Below are positions 17,774 to 26,354 of a DNA stretch of 64,000 nucleotides, one piece after another. Each line of letters starts with the position of its first letter. Position 1 is the stretch's first letter. The translations under genes were made by a program, and so were the position numbers. Under the pieces are notes generated by a model that was given only the letters and a program-made list of their open reading frames with translations, had not been told where the DNA came from and searched no databases. Source of the DNA: JAIRMO01 sp046533115 (lineage in GTDB: Bacteria > Spirochaetota > Spirochaetia > Treponematales > Breznakiellaceae); assembly GCF_046533115.1 (NCBI RefSeq), contig NZ_JAJQRC010000011.1, positions 16,789-80,788 on the forward strand. Direction: 5' to 3'.

Positions 17774-18628
17774 ATGGAGAAGCTGCGAATTTTGATTCCC
17801 AAAGGCCGAATTTTCGACAATATTTCCCGGCTTTTTGAAGAGGCGGGGTTCCCCATATCCCTGGCGGACCGGACCTACCGGCCGCTTATTGGGGCGGATT
17901 GGCTGGACGGGAAGATCATGAAGCCCCAAAACGTGGGGGAACTGCTGGAATTGGGGAGCCACGACGCGGGGTTTACCGGCCTGGACTGGATCCGGGAAAG
18001 CGGGGCCGCGGTGGAGGAGATCCTGGACCTCGGCTTTGACCAAGTCCGTATTGTGGCGGCAATTCCCGCGGGGCGGGAAGAAGGGGAGATGAAAAAACAA
18101 CGGATCGTGGCGGCCACCGAATATGTCAACCTGGCGGAAAATTGGCTCAAAAAATCAGGCTACCAGTTCCGGATCCTCCGTACCTATGGGGCCACCGAGG
18201 TGTTTCCCCCGGATGACGCGGATATGATCATCGATAACACCGCTTCGGGGCAGACCCTCAAGGACAACGGCCTGCGGATCATCGCCACCCTCCTGGAATC
18301 TTCCACCCGGTTTGTGGCTTCCCGGGCGGCTCTGGCGGATAAGGAAAAAAAAGGCCGGATAGAGGAATTGGCCATGCTTTTCAAGGCGGTACTGGACGGA
18401 CGGGACCGGGTGCTGCTGGAGATGAACGTGGCAAAAAACCGCTTTGCCGAACTCGTCTCCGGGCTCCCCGCCATGCGGAGCCCCACGGTGGCGCCCCTCT
18501 ACGGCGACGAGGGCTATGCGGTGAAGATCGCCGTAAAAAAAAGCGATATCCCCGATCTGATCCCCCGGTTGAAGAAACTGGGCGCCGGGGATATCGTGGA
18601 GTACGATCTGCGGAAAGTGGTACTGTAA
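17774..18628 (+). CDS. hisG: ATP phosphoribosyltransferase, long form
   Basis: First enzyme of histidine synthesis: joins ATP and PRPP to phosphoribosyl-ATP. 284 residues, with the periplasmic-binding-like catalytic core (MEKLRILIPKGRIFDNISRL at the start; DNTASGQTLKDNGLRI before residue 180) and an additional C-terminal ~75-residue ACT-like regulatory domain (from about LLEMNVAKNRF to the end). It is thus the homohexameric long type, allosterically inhibited by histidine, and needs no HisZ; none is seen. GGAG lies 5 bases before the ATG. First structural gene after the attenuator. Confidence 0.95.
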   Translation: MEKLRILIPKGRIFDNISRLFEEAGFPISLADRTYRPLIGADWLDGKIMKPQNVGELLELGSHDAGFTGLDWIRESGAAVEEILDLGFDQVRIVAAIPAGREEGEMKKQRIVAATEYVNLAENWLKKSGYQFRILRTYGATEVFPPDDADMIIDNTASGQTLKDNGLRIIATLLESSTRFVASRAALADKEKKGRIEELAMLFKAVLDGRDRVLLEMNVAKNRFAELVSGLPAMRSPTVAPLYGDEGYAVKIAVKKSDIPDLIPRLKKLGAGDIVEYDLRKVVL

Positions 18629-18674
18629 AAAAGGCGCTGCGTGCAGCAGACTGCCGGGCGCCAAAGGAGCGGTT

Positions 18675-19325
18675 ATGGGAAGAACAGGAGAAATCTCACG
18701 GAAAACAAAGGAAACGGAGATTTGGATCCGGTTGAATCTGGACGGCCGGGGGGAGGCGAAGCTGGACTACCCCATCGGGTTTCTGACCCACATGTTAACC
18801 ACCTTTGCCCGGCACAGCCTCTTTGACCTGGAAATCCGGGCCACCGGGGATCTGGAGGTGGATCAGCACCACCTGGTGGAGGACACGGGGATAGTCCTGG
18901 GCGGCTGCCTTACCCAGGCCCTGGGGGAAAAGCGGGGGATCCGCCGGGTGGGGAGCTGCCTCTTTCCCATGGACGAGACCCTGGCCCGGGCCGCCGTGGA
19001 CCTCTCCGGCCGGGCCTTCCTGGTCTTCCGGGGGGAGCTTTCGGCCATACCCCTGGTGTCCGGGGCGGCCTCCGGGATTGCATCCTTTCAGACCGACACG
19101 GTGGAGGACTTTTGGGAGGGTTTTACCCAGAACGCCGGTATCACCCTGCACCTGGACATACTCCGGGGCCGGAGCGATCACCACAAGATCGAAGCCCTCT
19201 TTAAGGCCGCGGCCCGGGCCCTCCGGGAGGCCTGCGAGATAGATCCCCGGGCGGCGGATCTCATCCCCTCCACCAAGGGCTTATTGGAAAACCCCGGCTC
19301 CTTGAATCCGAGGACCCTGGCGTGA
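18675..19325 (+). CDS. hisB: Imidazoleglycerol-phosphate dehydratase
   Basis: 216 residues, monofunctional (no fused histidinol phosphatase). It dehydrates imidazole glycerol phosphate to imidazole acetol phosphate. The two metal-binding histidine motifs of the family are present: DQHHLVEDTGIVLG in the first half and RSDHHKIEALFKA in the second. AAAGGAGC precedes the ATG at 18675. The stop overlaps the hisH GTG start (GTGA), indicating translational coupling. Confidence 0.95.
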   Translation: MGRTGEISRKTKETEIWIRLNLDGRGEAKLDYPIGFLTHMLTTFARHSLFDLEIRATGDLEVDQHHLVEDTGIVLGGCLTQALGEKRGIRRVGSCLFPMDETLARAAVDLSGRAFLVFRGELSAIPLVSGAASGIASFQTDTVEDFWEGFTQNAGITLHLDILRGRSDHHKIEALFKAAARALREACEIDPRAADLIPSTKGLLENPGSLNPRTLA

Positions 19326-19963
19326 TCGGAGTGGTGGATTACGGGGCGGGAAATCTCGGTTCGGTGATGAACGCCCTCAAACGGCTGGGTATTCCCGCCT
19401 GTTTTGTCCGGGGCCCCGAAGAACTGGCCGTTCCCGGGGCTTCACCCTATACCGGGATCATCGTTCCCGGGGACGGCCACTTTGCCACCGCCATGGCCAG
19501 CCTGGAAAAATCCGGGTACGACGGGGCAATCCGGGGGTGGATTCAGGCGGACAAGCCCTTTTTGGGGATCTGCATCGGCCTGCAGCTCCTCTTTGACCAT
19601 TCCGAGGAGGCCCCCCCGGTGGAGGGGAGACCTGTGCGGGGACTGGGGGTGGTGCCGGGCACGGTAAAACGGTTCCCCGGCCGCAAGGTCCCCCAGATAG
19701 GCTGGAACCGCACCGAGGTCACGGGGAATCCCCGGCTGTTCCGGGGGCTTCCGGCTCATTCGTTTTTTTATTATATCCATTCCTATTATGTTGCCCCCGA
19801 CGAGGGGAACGCCGTGGCCGCCGAGGCGGAATACTACCTGCGGTACTGTTCTGCGGTGGAACGGGGCGCCCTGGCGGCGGTTCAGTTTCACCCGGAAAAA
19901 TCCGGGGCCGTAGGGCTGGAGCTGTTGAAAAACTGGGCGGAAGCCGGCCGCAGCGTTTTTTAG
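19322..19963 (+). CDS. hisH: Imidazole glycerol phosphate synthase, glutaminase subunit
   Basis: 213-residue class I glutamine amidotransferase that feeds ammonia to HisF. Nucleophile Cys84 in FLGICIGLQLLF; His190 and Glu192 in VQFHPEKS complete the triad. It starts at a GTG overlapping the hisB stop. A terminator-like hairpin lies between its stop and hisF, which is unusual because HisH and HisF work as a 1:1 complex. Confidence 0.95.
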   Translation: MIGVVDYGAGNLGSVMNALKRLGIPACFVRGPEELAVPGASPYTGIIVPGDGHFATAMASLEKSGYDGAIRGWIQADKPFLGICIGLQLLFDHSEEAPPVEGRPVRGLGVVPGTVKRFPGRKVPQIGWNRTEVTGNPRLFRGLPAHSFFYYIHSYYVAPDEGNAVAAEAEYYLRYCSAVERGALAAVQFHPEKSGAVGLELLKNWAEAGRSVF

Positions 19964-19991
19964 TAAACCCGGCGGCTTTCGGGAAGGCTTT

Positions 19992-20020
19992 GAAAAAAGC
20001 GGCCAAAACTCCGCTTTTTC
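19992..20020 (+). terminator. Terminator-like hairpin between hisH and hisF
   Basis: AAAAAGCGG (19994-20002) pairs with CCGCTTTTT (20011-20019) around the 8-nt loop CCAAAACT, then more T-rich sequence. Stem and loop closely match the middle hairpin of the three-hairpin elements at 14736-14853 and 31599-31716. Placed inside the operon, it may act as a partial terminator or mRNA stabiliser. hisF starts 24 bp downstream. Confidence 0.6.
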
Positions 20021-20043
20021 TTTCTTTGATGAGGATTATCTTT

Positions 20044-20856
20044 ATGTTGGCTAAACGGATCATCCCCTGCCTGGACGTGGACGACGGCCGGGTGGTAAAG
20101 GGGGTCAAATTCAAGGGCATCCAGGATGCCGGGGACCCGGTGGAACTGGCCCGGCGCTACAACGATGACGGAGCGGACGAACTCACCTTCCTTGATATCG
20201 GGGCCTCTTACAAGAGCCGGGCGACTCTGCTGGAGGTGGTCCGGCAGGTGGCGGCGGAGGTGTTCATCCCCCTCTGCGTGGGTGGGGGGATCCGGTCGGT
20301 GGAGGATATGCGGGACGCCATGAATGCCGGGGCGGACAAGGTTTCGGTCTGTACCTCGGCCCTGCAAAACCCGCCCCTCCTCGCCGCAATGGCCCGGGCC
20401 TATGGGAGCCAATGCGTGGTCCTTTCGATAGACGCCAAACGGGCGGTCCCCCAAAGTAAGGTCGGCGGAGCGGCGGGGCCCGTGGTCTGGCACGCCTTTT
20501 CCCACGGCGGCCGGCAGGATACCGGCCTGGATGCGGTGGAGTGGGCCAAACAGGCCGTGGAATTGGGGGCGGGGGAGATCCTCCTCAACTCCATCGACGC
20601 CGACGGTACCGGCGCGGGGTATGACCTGGAACTGACCCGGACCATCCTGGACGCCGTGGGGGTGCCGGTGATCGCCTCGGGGGGCGCGGGGACCCTGGAC
20701 CAGATCGCCAATGTCCTCCTGCCCCCGGACCCGGCAAATGACCAATGGGGCAATGCCGATGCCGCCCTGGTGGCTTCTTTGCTCCACTTTGGGAAAACCA
20801 CGATCCGGGAGATAAAACAATACGCCGAATCCAAGGGGGTGGTGGTCCGATGGTAA
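20044..20856 (+). CDS. hisF: Imidazole glycerol phosphate synthase, cyclase subunit
   Basis: (beta/alpha)8 barrel of 270 residues that closes the imidazole ring using ammonia from HisH. Catalytic Asp11 (IIPCLDVDDGRVVKG) and Asp130 (VVLSIDAKRA) fall exactly at the positions known for HisF. The frame is open back to 19990, but the extension would run through the hairpin; GAGGA (20031-20035) before the ATG at 20044 and the family alignment fix the start. The stop overlaps the next gene by 7 bp. Confidence 0.95.
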   Translation: MLAKRIIPCLDVDDGRVVKGVKFKGIQDAGDPVELARRYNDDGADELTFLDIGASYKSRATLLEVVRQVAAEVFIPLCVGGGIRSVEDMRDAMNAGADKVSVCTSALQNPPLLAAMARAYGSQCVVLSIDAKRAVPQSKVGGAAGPVVWHAFSHGGRQDTGLDAVEWAKQAVELGAGEILLNSIDADGTGAGYDLELTRTILDAVGVPVIASGGAGTLDQIANVLLPPDPANDQWGNADAALVASLLHFGKTTIREIKQYAESKGVVVRW

Positions 20857-22202
20857 TCGCTTCGATAGATCTACAGGATGGAAAGGTGGTTCAGCTCAGG
20901 CAGGGGGCGGAACTGGTATTACAGCGGGATAATGCCCCGGAACTGGCAGCGGAATTCGACCGTTACGGCGAAGTGGCGGTGATAGACTTGGACGCGGCCA
21001 TGGGGAAGGGGTCCCATGGGGATCTGATCAAAACCCTGCTCCGCAGGGCCGAATGCCGGGTGGGCGGGGGGATCAAAACCCCGGAACAGGCCCGGGAACT
21101 GGTGAGCCTGGGGGCGAAGAAGATCATCCTCGGTTCTGCGGCCTTTCGGAACCCGGAAAAAAGAGGAGCCGGCCGGACAGGAGGGGAATTCGGCCTGCAG
21201 ATCCCCTTCCTGGAGGAAATGGCCCGTACTATTGGCCGGGAACGGCTGATCCTCGCGGTGGACGCCAAGGCTTCCGTTCAAGGCGGAAGCCAGGCCTCCA
21301 CCCAAAGTGGAAGCCCGGCTTCCGCCCAAGGGGGCTGGGAAATCGTGGTGGACGGCTGGAAAACCCCCACCGGCCTGGACCTGTTGGAAACCGCCCAAGC
21401 CGCGGAAGCCCTGGTGGGGGAATTTCTCTTTACCAACGTGGACCGGGAGGGGACCATGACCGGCATCGACCTGACGCCGGTTAGGGCCCTGCGGGAGGCG
21501 GTCACCGCAGGGGTCACCGTGGCCGGAGGGGTCTCTTCCCTGGAAGAAATTGAGGCCCTTGCCGCACTGGGCTGCGATGTGCAGCTTGGTATGGCCCTGT
21601 ACACCGGCAAGGTGAACCTGACCGAAGCCTTTGTCCGTTCCCTCAACTGGAAAAAGGTGCCTGACACCATTCCGGTGATAGCCCAGGCTCCGGACGGCCA
21701 GGTCCTGATGACGGGTGTCGCCGATCCCGAGGCGGTGACCGAGACCTTCCGCCGGGGGAAACTCTGTTTCCACAGCCGGAGCCGGGGAAAGCTCTGGATG
21801 AAGGGGGAAAGTTCCGGGAACACCCTGGAGCTTCTCCGGCTCCGGGCGGACTGTGACCGGGACGCCCTGCTGGCTACGGTGGAGCCTGCGGGGCCGGTCT
21901 GCCACACCGGGGCCTGGTCCTGTTTCGGCACCGACCGTCGGTACACCTGGGAATTCCTCCAGGCTATCATCGCCGAACGTTTCAGGAATCCCCGGCCCGG
22001 CTCCTATACCGCCACCCTGGACGATGAACTGGTCCGGGAAAAGGTGCTGGAGGAGGCGGAGGAGCTCTGTACCGCCAAAAACCAGGCGGAACTCATCTGG
22101 GAAGCGGCGGACCTCCTCTATTTTGCCACGGCCCTCCTGACCCGGGCGGGGGTAACGGTGCAGGCGGTGTTGGACGAGCTGGATCGGCGGCATAAGCAGT
22201 GA
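20850..22202 (+). CDS. hisA: Trifunctional HisA-HisI-HisE fusion
   Basis: 450 residues joining three enzymes. Residues 1-~262 are the HisA isomerase barrel (Asp7 in ASIDLQDG; Asp138 in ILAVDAK). Residues ~270-360 are HisI, phosphoribosyl-AMP cyclohydrolase, with SRSRGKLWMKGESSGN and zinc ligands in DCDRDALL, CHTG and SCF (Cys335, Cys351, Cys358). Residues ~365-450 are HisE, phosphoribosyl-ATP pyrophosphohydrolase (EEAEEL, EAADLLY). It would do steps 2, 3 and 4 of the pathway. HisA carries low-complexity insertions at ~103-113 and ~141-161. The ATG at 20850 overlaps the hisF stop; an open frame further upstream lies inside hisF and is not used. hisIE fusions are common; adding HisA is rare. 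Confidence 0.92.
   Translation: MVIASIDLQDGKVVQLRQGAELVLQRDNAPELAAEFDRYGEVAVIDLDAAMGKGSHGDLIKTLLRRAECRVGGGIKTPEQARELVSLGAKKIILGSAAFRNPEKRGAGRTGGEFGLQIPFLEEMARTIGRERLILAVDAKASVQGGSQASTQSGSPASAQGGWEIVVDGWKTPTGLDLLETAQAAEALVGEFLFTNVDREGTMTGIDLTPVRALREAVTAGVTVAGGVSSLEEIEALAALGCDVQLGMALYTGKVNLTEAFVRSLNWKKVPDTIPVIAQAPDGQVLMTGVADPEAVTETFRRGKLCFHSRSRGKLWMKGESSGNTLELLRLRADCDRDALLATVEPAGPVCHTGAWSCFGTDRRYTWEFLQAIIAERFRNPRPGSYTATLDDELVREKVLEEAEELCTAKNQAELIWEAADLLYFATALLTRAGVTVQAVLDELDRRHKQ
21270..21341 (+). repeat. Three 24-bp imperfect tandem units inside hisA
   Basis: Units at 21270-21293, 21294-21317 and 21318-21341 share the pattern GCYTCC-N-CAA-GGAAGCC; the third is more diverged. They encode the Ala/Ser/Gln/Gly-rich insertion at residues ~141-164, just after catalytic Asp138, where HisA proteins normally have a short loop. 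The insertion stays in frame. Confidence 0.75.
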
Positions 22203-22315
22203 GGGAGAAAAAAGCGGTGTATAGATAAATTGCCCAAAAGTTAATTTTTTCAAAAAATTCTTCTCCAATTAAAGTGAATTTGCATATTGGCGCCTTATAT
22301 CATTAAGGAGCATTT

Positions 22316-23290
22316 ATGGCGATTCATAATAGTAAAGACAATAGTTTTAAGATCATCCTCGGCAACCATGCCCTCTTTGTCCAGTTCCTCAAGGACTATG
22401 TCCCTCTGGAGCTCTGGAATGACCTCAGCCCCGACGATATTGAAGATGTCTCCGAGCGCTTCCTCCCCCTCCTCCAGAACAGCCGGGATTCGGACACGGT
22501 AAAGCGGGTCAATCTCAAAGGACAGGCCCCCTTCTTCGTCATCGCCCTGGTCGAACATCAATCCAAAGTCGATTTTAATACCCCCTTCCGTCTGCTCCGT
22601 TATATCACCCTGGTCTTGACTGAATACGAGCGGGAAGCCAACCAGGACCATCCGGGCCTTTCCTCCACCAAAAATTTCCGGTTTCCCCCGGTTCTCCCGG
22701 TGGTTTTCTACGACGGCCGGTCCCCCTGGACCGCTGTCATGAACTTTACCGGCCGGACCATGATGCACGAAGCCTTTACCCGGTATGTACCGAGCTTTGA
22801 GTACTGCCTCGTGGAACTAAACCGGTACAAGATTGAACACATTCTCCAATTTAAGGATGAATTGGCGGCCCTGATGCTGATAGACAAGGTGGATTTCAAA
22901 GACAAGGGGGAGTTGTTGAAGCAGCTCCCTAACTACTTGGAAAAAATGACATTGAAAATTCCGGAGAATTTGACTACATTGATGGAGGATGTGATAACAG
23001 TCCTACTGAGCCGTCTGGAAGTACCGGCGGATCAGATCCGGACGGCCACCAACCTGATCAGCGAAAAGGGGGTAGACAGGATGTTTGACCAGTTCGTGGA
23101 AGGGTATTTTGAGAGTAAACGGCTTGCCCGGGAAGAAGGTATCCAGAAAGGGCGGGAAGAAGGCAGGGAGGAGGGCAGGGAAGCTAAAGCCATTGAAATT
23201 GCAAGAAACGCTTTGTCTGAAGGGGCTTCGGTAGAATTCGTCCGCAAGATTACCGGCCTTAACCCTGAAACAATCAACACCCTTAGGTGA
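22316..23290 (+). CDS. Rpn family recombination-promoting nuclease / PD-(D/E)XK putative transposase
   Basis: 324 residues of the Rpn/YhgA-like family (formerly Transposase_31). The PD-(D/E)XK-type core shows FFVIALVEHQSKVDFNTP (Glu80, Gln82) and FPPVLPVVFYDG. Near the C-terminus are charged repeats of the EEGREEGREEG type and then the family's SEGASVEFVRKITGLN tail. These proteins are DNA endonucleases that promote RecA-independent recombination and are often present in many copies. GGAG stands before the ATG, and the 113-bp gap upstream is AT-rich, unlike the his genes. It interrupts the his operon between hisAIE and hisC. Confidence 0.88.
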   Translation: MAIHNSKDNSFKIILGNHALFVQFLKDYVPLELWNDLSPDDIEDVSERFLPLLQNSRDSDTVKRVNLKGQAPFFVIALVEHQSKVDFNTPFRLLRYITLVLTEYEREANQDHPGLSSTKNFRFPPVLPVVFYDGRSPWTAVMNFTGRTMMHEAFTRYVPSFEYCLVELNRYKIEHILQFKDELAALMLIDKVDFKDKGELLKQLPNYLEKMTLKIPENLTTLMEDVITVLLSRLEVPADQIRTATNLISEKGVDRMFDQFVEGYFESKRLAREEGIQKGREEGREEGREAKAIEIARNALSEGASVEFVRKITGLNPETINTLR

Positions 23291-23329
23291 AAATAGGGAG
23301 GAGGGAGGGATGATTAGGGCGGGAGCGGT

Positions 23330-24448
23330 ATGAGCAGGTTTTGGAATAACAGGGTGAGGGCTTTGGAGCCCTATGTGCCGGGGGAACAGCCCCGGGAACG
23401 GCGGCTTATCAAGCTCAACACCAACGAAAACCCCTATCCGCCGTCGCCCAGGGTGATTGCGGCCATCCGGGAAGCGGCGGGGGAGGGGCTCAGGCTGTAC
23501 CCGGACCCCCGCTGTACGGCCCTGCGGGAAGCGGTGGCTGAAGCCTACCGGGTTAGGCCGGAACAGGTGTTTGCGGGAAACGGCTCCGATGAGGTCCTGG
23601 CCTTTGCCTTTGCCGCCTTTTTTCCCTCCGCCGGGGATATTCTTCCGGTGGAGCCGGGCCCCTTTGGGGGCGGTCCGGGGGGGACGCGGCCCGTGCTTTT
23701 TCCGGACATCACCTACAGTTTTTACCCGGTCTATGCGGGGCTCTGGGACATTCCCTTCAGGACCATACCCCTCACCAATGATTTTTCCATCAACGCCGAG
23801 GATTACCTCTTCCCCGCCGGGGGGGTGATCTTTCCCAACCCCAATGCCCCCACCGGCCGGGCCCTGCCCCTCAAGGACATCCTCTCCGTGACCGGGTACC
23901 AGGGGAACGCGGGCCGGGTGGTGATCGTGGACGAAGCCTATGGGGCCTTTGGGGGGGAGTCAACGGTTCCCCATATCCAGGAGTACCCCAACCTCCTCAC
24001 GATCCACACCCTCTCCAAGGCCGCTTCCCTGGCAGGACTCAGGGTGGGATTCGCCATCGGCCAGGAGGAGCTTATCCAGGGCCTCTCCCGGATCCGGGAT
24101 TCCTTTAATTCCTATACCCTGGACCGGCTTGCCCTGGCCGGGGCTGTGGCGGCGGTCTCCGATACCGCTTATTACCACAAAATCAACCAACAGATAATAC
24201 ATACCCGGGAACGGGTCTCCGCCCGGCTGCGGGAGTGGGGCTTTGAAGTGATCCCCTCGGCGGCAAATTTCATCTTTATCCGGCATCCCCGGCTTTCCGG
24301 GGCAGCGGTTTTTGCCGCCCTCCGGGAGCGGGGCATCCTGGTCCGGCGTTTCGATAAGCCCCGGATCCGGGATTATCTGCGGGTAAGTATCGGAACCGAT
24401 GAAGACATGGATGAGCTGCTGCGGCAGCTTCAAAACCAAGCGGATTGA
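23330..24448 (+). CDS. hisC: Histidinol-phosphate aminotransferase
   Basis: 372-residue class I/II PLP aminotransferase converting imidazole acetol phosphate to histidinol phosphate. LNTNENPYPPSP at the N-terminus, NPNAPTG (170-176), DEAYGAF (201-207) and the Schiff-base Lys230 in HTLSKAASLAGLRVGF identify HisC. A Gly/Pro-rich insertion at ~106-121 is unusual. The start at 23330 follows the Rpn gene by 39 bp. Last his gene in the window; hisD and a histidinol-phosphate phosphatase must be elsewhere. Confidence 0.93.
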   Translation: MSRFWNNRVRALEPYVPGEQPRERRLIKLNTNENPYPPSPRVIAAIREAAGEGLRLYPDPRCTALREAVAEAYRVRPEQVFAGNGSDEVLAFAFAAFFPSAGDILPVEPGPFGGGPGGTRPVLFPDITYSFYPVYAGLWDIPFRTIPLTNDFSINAEDYLFPAGGVIFPNPNAPTGRALPLKDILSVTGYQGNAGRVVIVDEAYGAFGGESTVPHIQEYPNLLTIHTLSKAASLAGLRVGFAIGQEELIQGLSRIRDSFNSYTLDRLALAGAVAAVSDTAYYHKINQQIIHTRERVSARLREWGFEVIPSAANFIFIRHPRLSGAAVFAALRERGILVRRFDKPRIRDYLRVSIGTDEDMDELLRQLQNQAD

Positions 24449-24458
24449 AACCGCTCCC

Positions 24459-26354
24459 CTACTTTTCCGTCAAGTTGGTGGTAATATCCGCCTCCGGCGG
24501 GGGCGGCTCCCGGATATAGGCTTCGGTCCGTTCCAGATAGAAGGTGGAGAGGTAGTCCTTGGGGTCTATGATGAGGGCGTCCAGGAAATAACGGCGGGCG
24601 GTCTCCCATTCCCGCAAATAAAAAAGCTTGAGCCCCTTGTTGTACTGGTCCAAGAGTTCCTGGTGAATGACCAGGGACGGGGGAAAGGCCGGATCATCCT
24701 TCCGGGCCTCTTCCCCGGCAAAGGCCGCATATACCGCGTAGAGTCCCACGGACTGGTTTTTCCCGATCACCCGGACGCTGTCTACCTTTCTGAAAATAAA
24801 AAAATCCTTGGCGGCATGATACATATACTCCGAAACTATGATGGGGTGGCGGTATTGTTTGGTGGTCCCTTCCAGCCGGGAGGCGATGTTAACCGTATCA
24901 CCGATAACGGTATAGTCCATTCTGTCCTTGAAGCCGATGTTTCCCACCACACATTCCCCGTAGTTAATGCCGATGCCGATGAAAAATTCCCCCGGACGCA
25001 GGTTGATCCGCTGGGTATCCACCTGGGGCAGGGTCCGGATCATATTGATCGCCGAAGAGATCGCGCTGACCGCCACATTGGGCAGGGGCTTGGGGACCCC
25101 GAAGACGGCCATGATGGCATCGCCGATGAATTTATCCACATGCCCGCCCCCGTCGATAATCTGGTTTCCCATGAGGGAGAAATAGGCGTTGAGGAAGGCC
25201 ACCACCTCCTGGGCGCTTGCGGTTTCGGATATTTTGGTAAAATTCCTGATGTCCGCAAAAAGCACCGCCAGGTTCCGGGTCTCGCTCTGGGTTCCCGAGT
25301 CCTGGGATTTGCGGATAATCTCGTCCATGACATCCTCGGGCACATAACGGGCAAAGGCCTGGCGGGTCTTTTTCTGCAGAACATCCATCTCCAGCAGCGA
25401 AAGGGCATTGGCCAATACCGGCGCCGCGGCGTAAAGAAAAACATTGAGGTTCTCCATGATCACCGGAGAAAAATACTCTTTAATAGCATTGGCGATATGT
25501 ACGGTGGCGAACTTTTCCCCGGCGCTTACCAGGGGAACCACTATATAGGATTCGATGGGTTTCTTTTTATCCCCCGGGGGATAAAAGTCAACGGTGTCTT
25601 TGGAAATAACCTTATAATCGGGGAATTGGGCGTTAAAATCCGCGATGGTAATGGCGGTAAAATCATCCACAATACGGGGGGCAAAACCCGCACGGTTGGC
25701 GGTATACACAAACAGGGAGTTGTCGGTACTTTTTATCATTACCGAAGTTATCTCCGCTTCACACACGTAGGTTAAAAGATCGAAAAAACCCCGGAGGATC
25801 TCCTCCAGGGAACCGATCCGTCCGGACAATTCGGTGAGCATCCCAATCAGGGTGGTCTGGAAGAGTTTGTGATCCAGGAGGTTGTTTACCGTTTCAATCA
25901 GGGTGTTATCGTCAACCCGTTTACCTTCCTGGCTTATGGCCTTAAAATCCGGATCCGGCCTTTCGGTCAGGAACTCCTTGATCCGGGCCCCCAATTCCTC
26001 AAAGTTATCCGGTGACTTTTCAAGATACCAATCCGCCCCTGCCTGGCCTCCCCAGAACCGGTCTTTGATTTCACTCAAGGTAGTAAACATGATGATGGGA
26101 ATGTCCCGGGTATTTTTCCGGGATTTTAAGAGGCGGGTTGCCTGGTAGCCTTTAAAAAGGGGCATCTCTATATCGGTAACGATCAGGTGGGGCAGAAAGG
26201 TATACACCTGCTTGATACCCTCAAAGCCGTTGACCGCCCGGCTGGTAACATACCCCGCATTATTGAGGAATTCCACCAACATATCGGCAAAAATATCCGA
26301 ATCTTCAAAAACGAGGATCCGTTTTACCTCATCCTTTGGTAATCCCTCATCCAT
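24459..26354 (-). CDS. Response regulator with GAF-like and class III adenylate cyclase domains
   Basis: 631 residues. REC domain at ~11-130 with phosphoacceptor Asp61 (LIVTDIEMP). Middle region ~150-325 looks GAF-like. Cyclase domain ~360-540: metal-binding Asp368 (LFADIRNFT) and Asp412 (FIGDAIMAVFG), Lys408 and Thr482 at the purine-specificity positions (the pattern of adenylate, not guanylate, cyclases), Asn489 and Arg493 for the transition state. A TPR-like tail follows. Predicted to make cAMP when phosphorylated by the adjacent CheA. Its start overlaps the cheA end by 8 bp. Activity and control are inferred. Confidence 0.88.
   Translation of the reverse strand: MDEGLPKDEVKRILVFEDSDIFADMLVEFLNNAGYVTSRAVNGFEGIKQVYTFLPHLIVTDIEMPLFKGYQATRLLKSRKNTRDIPIIMFTTLSEIKDRFWGGQAGADWYLEKSPDNFEELGARIKEFLTERPDPDFKAISQEGKRVDDNTLIETVNNLLDHKLFQTTLIGMLTELSGRIGSLEEILRGFFDLLTYVCEAEITSVMIKSTDNSLFVYTANRAGFAPRIVDDFTAITIADFNAQFPDYKVISKDTVDFYPPGDKKKPIESYIVVPLVSAGEKFATVHIANAIKEYFSPVIMENLNVFLYAAAPVLANALSLLEMDVLQKKTRQAFARYVPEDVMDEIIRKSQDSGTQSETRNLAVLFADIRNFTKISETASAQEVVAFLNAYFSLMGNQIIDGGGHVDKFIGDAIMAVFGVPKPLPNVAVSAISSAINMIRTLPQVDTQRINLRPGEFFIGIGINYGECVVGNIGFKDRMDYTVIGDTVNIASRLEGTTKQYRHPIIVSEYMYHAAKDFFIFRKVDSVRVIGKNQSVGLYAVYAAFAGEEARKDDPAFPPSLVIHQELLDQYNKGLKLFYLREWETARRYFLDALIIDPKDYLSTFYLERTEAYIREPPPPEADITTNLTEK

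Noticed and set aside
20919..22268. A 449-codon frame antisense to hisAIE, and similar long antisense frames in hisF, hisH and the che genes
   Set aside because: GC-rich third positions of real genes leave the opposite strand open. The sense proteins have clear family motifs; the antisense ones have none.
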